A DNA stretch of 6,777 nucleotides. Origin: Myxococcales bacterium. GTDB lineage: Bacteria > Myxococcota > Polyangia > Fen-1088. A program made the position numbers and the translations under genes. A model generated the notes under the pieces. That model was not told the DNA's origin and ran no database searches. It was given only the letters and a program-made list of their open reading frames with translations. This document shows, piece after piece, positions 5,993-6,777 of the stretch. The first letter of the stretch is position 1. Each line of letters starts with the position of its first letter. Location of the stretch: positions 1 through 6,777 of the forward strand of contig PMBY01000320.1 in the NCBI GenBank assembly GCA_003153875.1, in the 5' to 3' direction.

Positions 5993-6777
5993 AGCTGCAC
6001 GGATTGCATGTGCATTTCGACCCGTCGTCCGGGATCGCGGGCGACATGGCGGTGGCGGCCCTGGTGGATGCCGGCGTCCCCGCCCGGGTCGTCGTCGACG
6101 CCATCGCGGAAATGGGCGTGCGTGGGTTGAAGGTGGGCTTCGAGAAGCGGCGGCGCGGGGCTTTTGCTGGCAAAGGATTTGTGGTGCATGCGCCCGGTTC
6201 GCATCACGGCCACCATCACGGGCATCACCACGAGCATCGCGACTACGCCGAGATTCGCCGCCTGCTGCAGCGGGCGCGGCTGGACGCAGAAACCAAGCGG
6301 CTGGCCGGGGACATCTTCGAGCGCATCGCGCATGCCGAGGCGGCGCTGCATGGAGTTGCGCTCGATCGGGTGGCATTCCATGAAGTGGGGGCGTGGGATT
6401 CCATTGCCGACGTGGTGGGCGCGGCAGCTGCCCTCGCGTGGCTGCAGCCTTCCTCGGTGTCGTCGACGCCGCCGGTGCTCGGCTCGGGGCAGGTGCACAC
6501 CGCGCATGGATTGATGCCGGTTCCGGCGCCGGCCACGGCGGCGATCCTACGCGGAATTCCGGCGCTGCTTGAAGGCGAAGGCGAGCTGACCACACCCACG
6601 GGAGCTGCCATTCTGGCCGCGCTGGTGGGGATGTTCGGTCCGCCGCCCCCCATGCGTATCCAGGCTCAGGGCTTTGGCGCTGGCACGCGCGAGGTTTCGG
6701 ACCGTGCCAATGTCTTGCGCGTCCTGTTGGGCGAGACGCTGGGCCGCGCCCTGCCGGCCTCCGCGCCCGAGGTGGTC
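5989..6777 (+). CDS. larC: LarC, nickel insertion enzyme of the nickel-pincer nucleotide (partial, 3' end outside window)
   Basis: LarC is the CTP-dependent cyclometallase that inserts nickel into the dithiolated nucleotide made by LarE. The visible 263 codons, all open, contain the N-terminal FDPSSGIAGDM at 10-20, FHEVGAWDSIADVVGA at 130-145, GLMPVPAPATA at 174-184 and ELTTPTGAAI at 199-208, all typical of the family. A histidine-rich loop at 72-83 has nine histidines in twelve residues and is expected to hold or deliver metal; such loops are common in LarC. Full-length LarC proteins are about 400 residues, so roughly a third is missing beyond the right edge. In Lactiplantibacillus plantarum larC is made by programmed frameshifting; no frameshift is needed in the part seen here. 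The ATG overlaps the larB TGA as ATGA, pointing to translational coupling, and no separate Shine-Dalgarno is evident. Confidence 0.94.
   Translation, partial: MKLHGLHVHFDPSSGIAGDMAVAALVDAGVPARVVVDAIAEMGVRGLKVGFEKRRRGAFAGKGFVVHAPGSHHGHHHGHHHEHRDYAEIRRLLQRARLDAETKRLAGDIFERIAHAEAALHGVALDRVAFHEVGAWDSIADVVGAAAALAWLQPSSVSSTPPVLGSGQVHTAHGLMPVPAPATAAILRGIPALLEGEGELTTPTGAAILAALVGMFGPPPPMRIQAQGFGAGTREVSDRANVLRVLLGETLGRALPASAPEVV

Noticed and set aside
5435..6595. 386-codon open frame on the minus strand across larB and larC, and the 218-codon frame at 5851-6507
   Set aside because: Both are antisense to the clear LarB and LarC coding sequences and have a low-complexity Pro/Arg/His composition; they are shadows.

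Overview
The window is a GC-rich, densely coded stretch of bacterial chromosome. A Hanks-type Ser/Thr kinase with a membrane RDD domain, a lipoprotein with a lipobox, an M61-type peptidase and the nickel-pincer cofactor genes larB and larC point to a free-living bacterium with a broad regulatory repertoire, possibly Acidobacteriota, Myxococcota or a related Gram-negative lineage. I cannot fix the phylum from sequence alone. I see no mobile element, phage gene, CRISPR array, tRNA or rRNA.

Layout: (1) positions 1-171 are non-coding, low-complexity C-rich DNA with short repeats and a hairpin just beyond the end of the first gene. (2) 172-1935, minus strand: M61-family metallopeptidase with a C-terminal PDZ domain. 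(3) 1936-1979: a 44-bp divergent promoter region with two back-to-back extended -10 elements. (4) 1980-2924, plus: polysaccharide-deacetylase-fold (NodB/CE4-like) protein. (5) 3047-3502, plus: small orphan lipoprotein with a clear Shine-Dalgarno sequence. (6) 3626-5095, plus: Ser/Thr kinase fused to an RDD membrane domain. (7) 5093-5182: a TGA-phased G-rich minisatellite starting at the kinase stop codon. (8) 5234-5992 and 5989-6777, plus: larB and the first ~263 codons of larC, overlapping by ATGA; larC runs off the window.

The clearest functional unit is larB-larC. LarB carboxylates and hydrolyses nicotinic acid adenine dinucleotide, and LarC inserts nickel in the last step of making the nickel-pincer nucleotide cofactor of lactate racemase and its relatives. 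The middle enzyme LarE and a LarA-type client are not in the window. The other genes are separated by about 120-140 bp and look like independent units.

The most informative non-coding signal is a recurring TGG-TANNNT (extended -10) motif placed 6-7 nt before the start codons of three genes (M61 peptidase, deacetylase, larB). It implies leaderless mRNAs; the kinase has a related -10 slightly further away. The lipoprotein is the exception, with a canonical Shine-Dalgarno. No clearly new multi-gene system is visible; the unusual points are the leaderless promoter architecture, the kinase-RDD fusion and the TGA-phased repeat.
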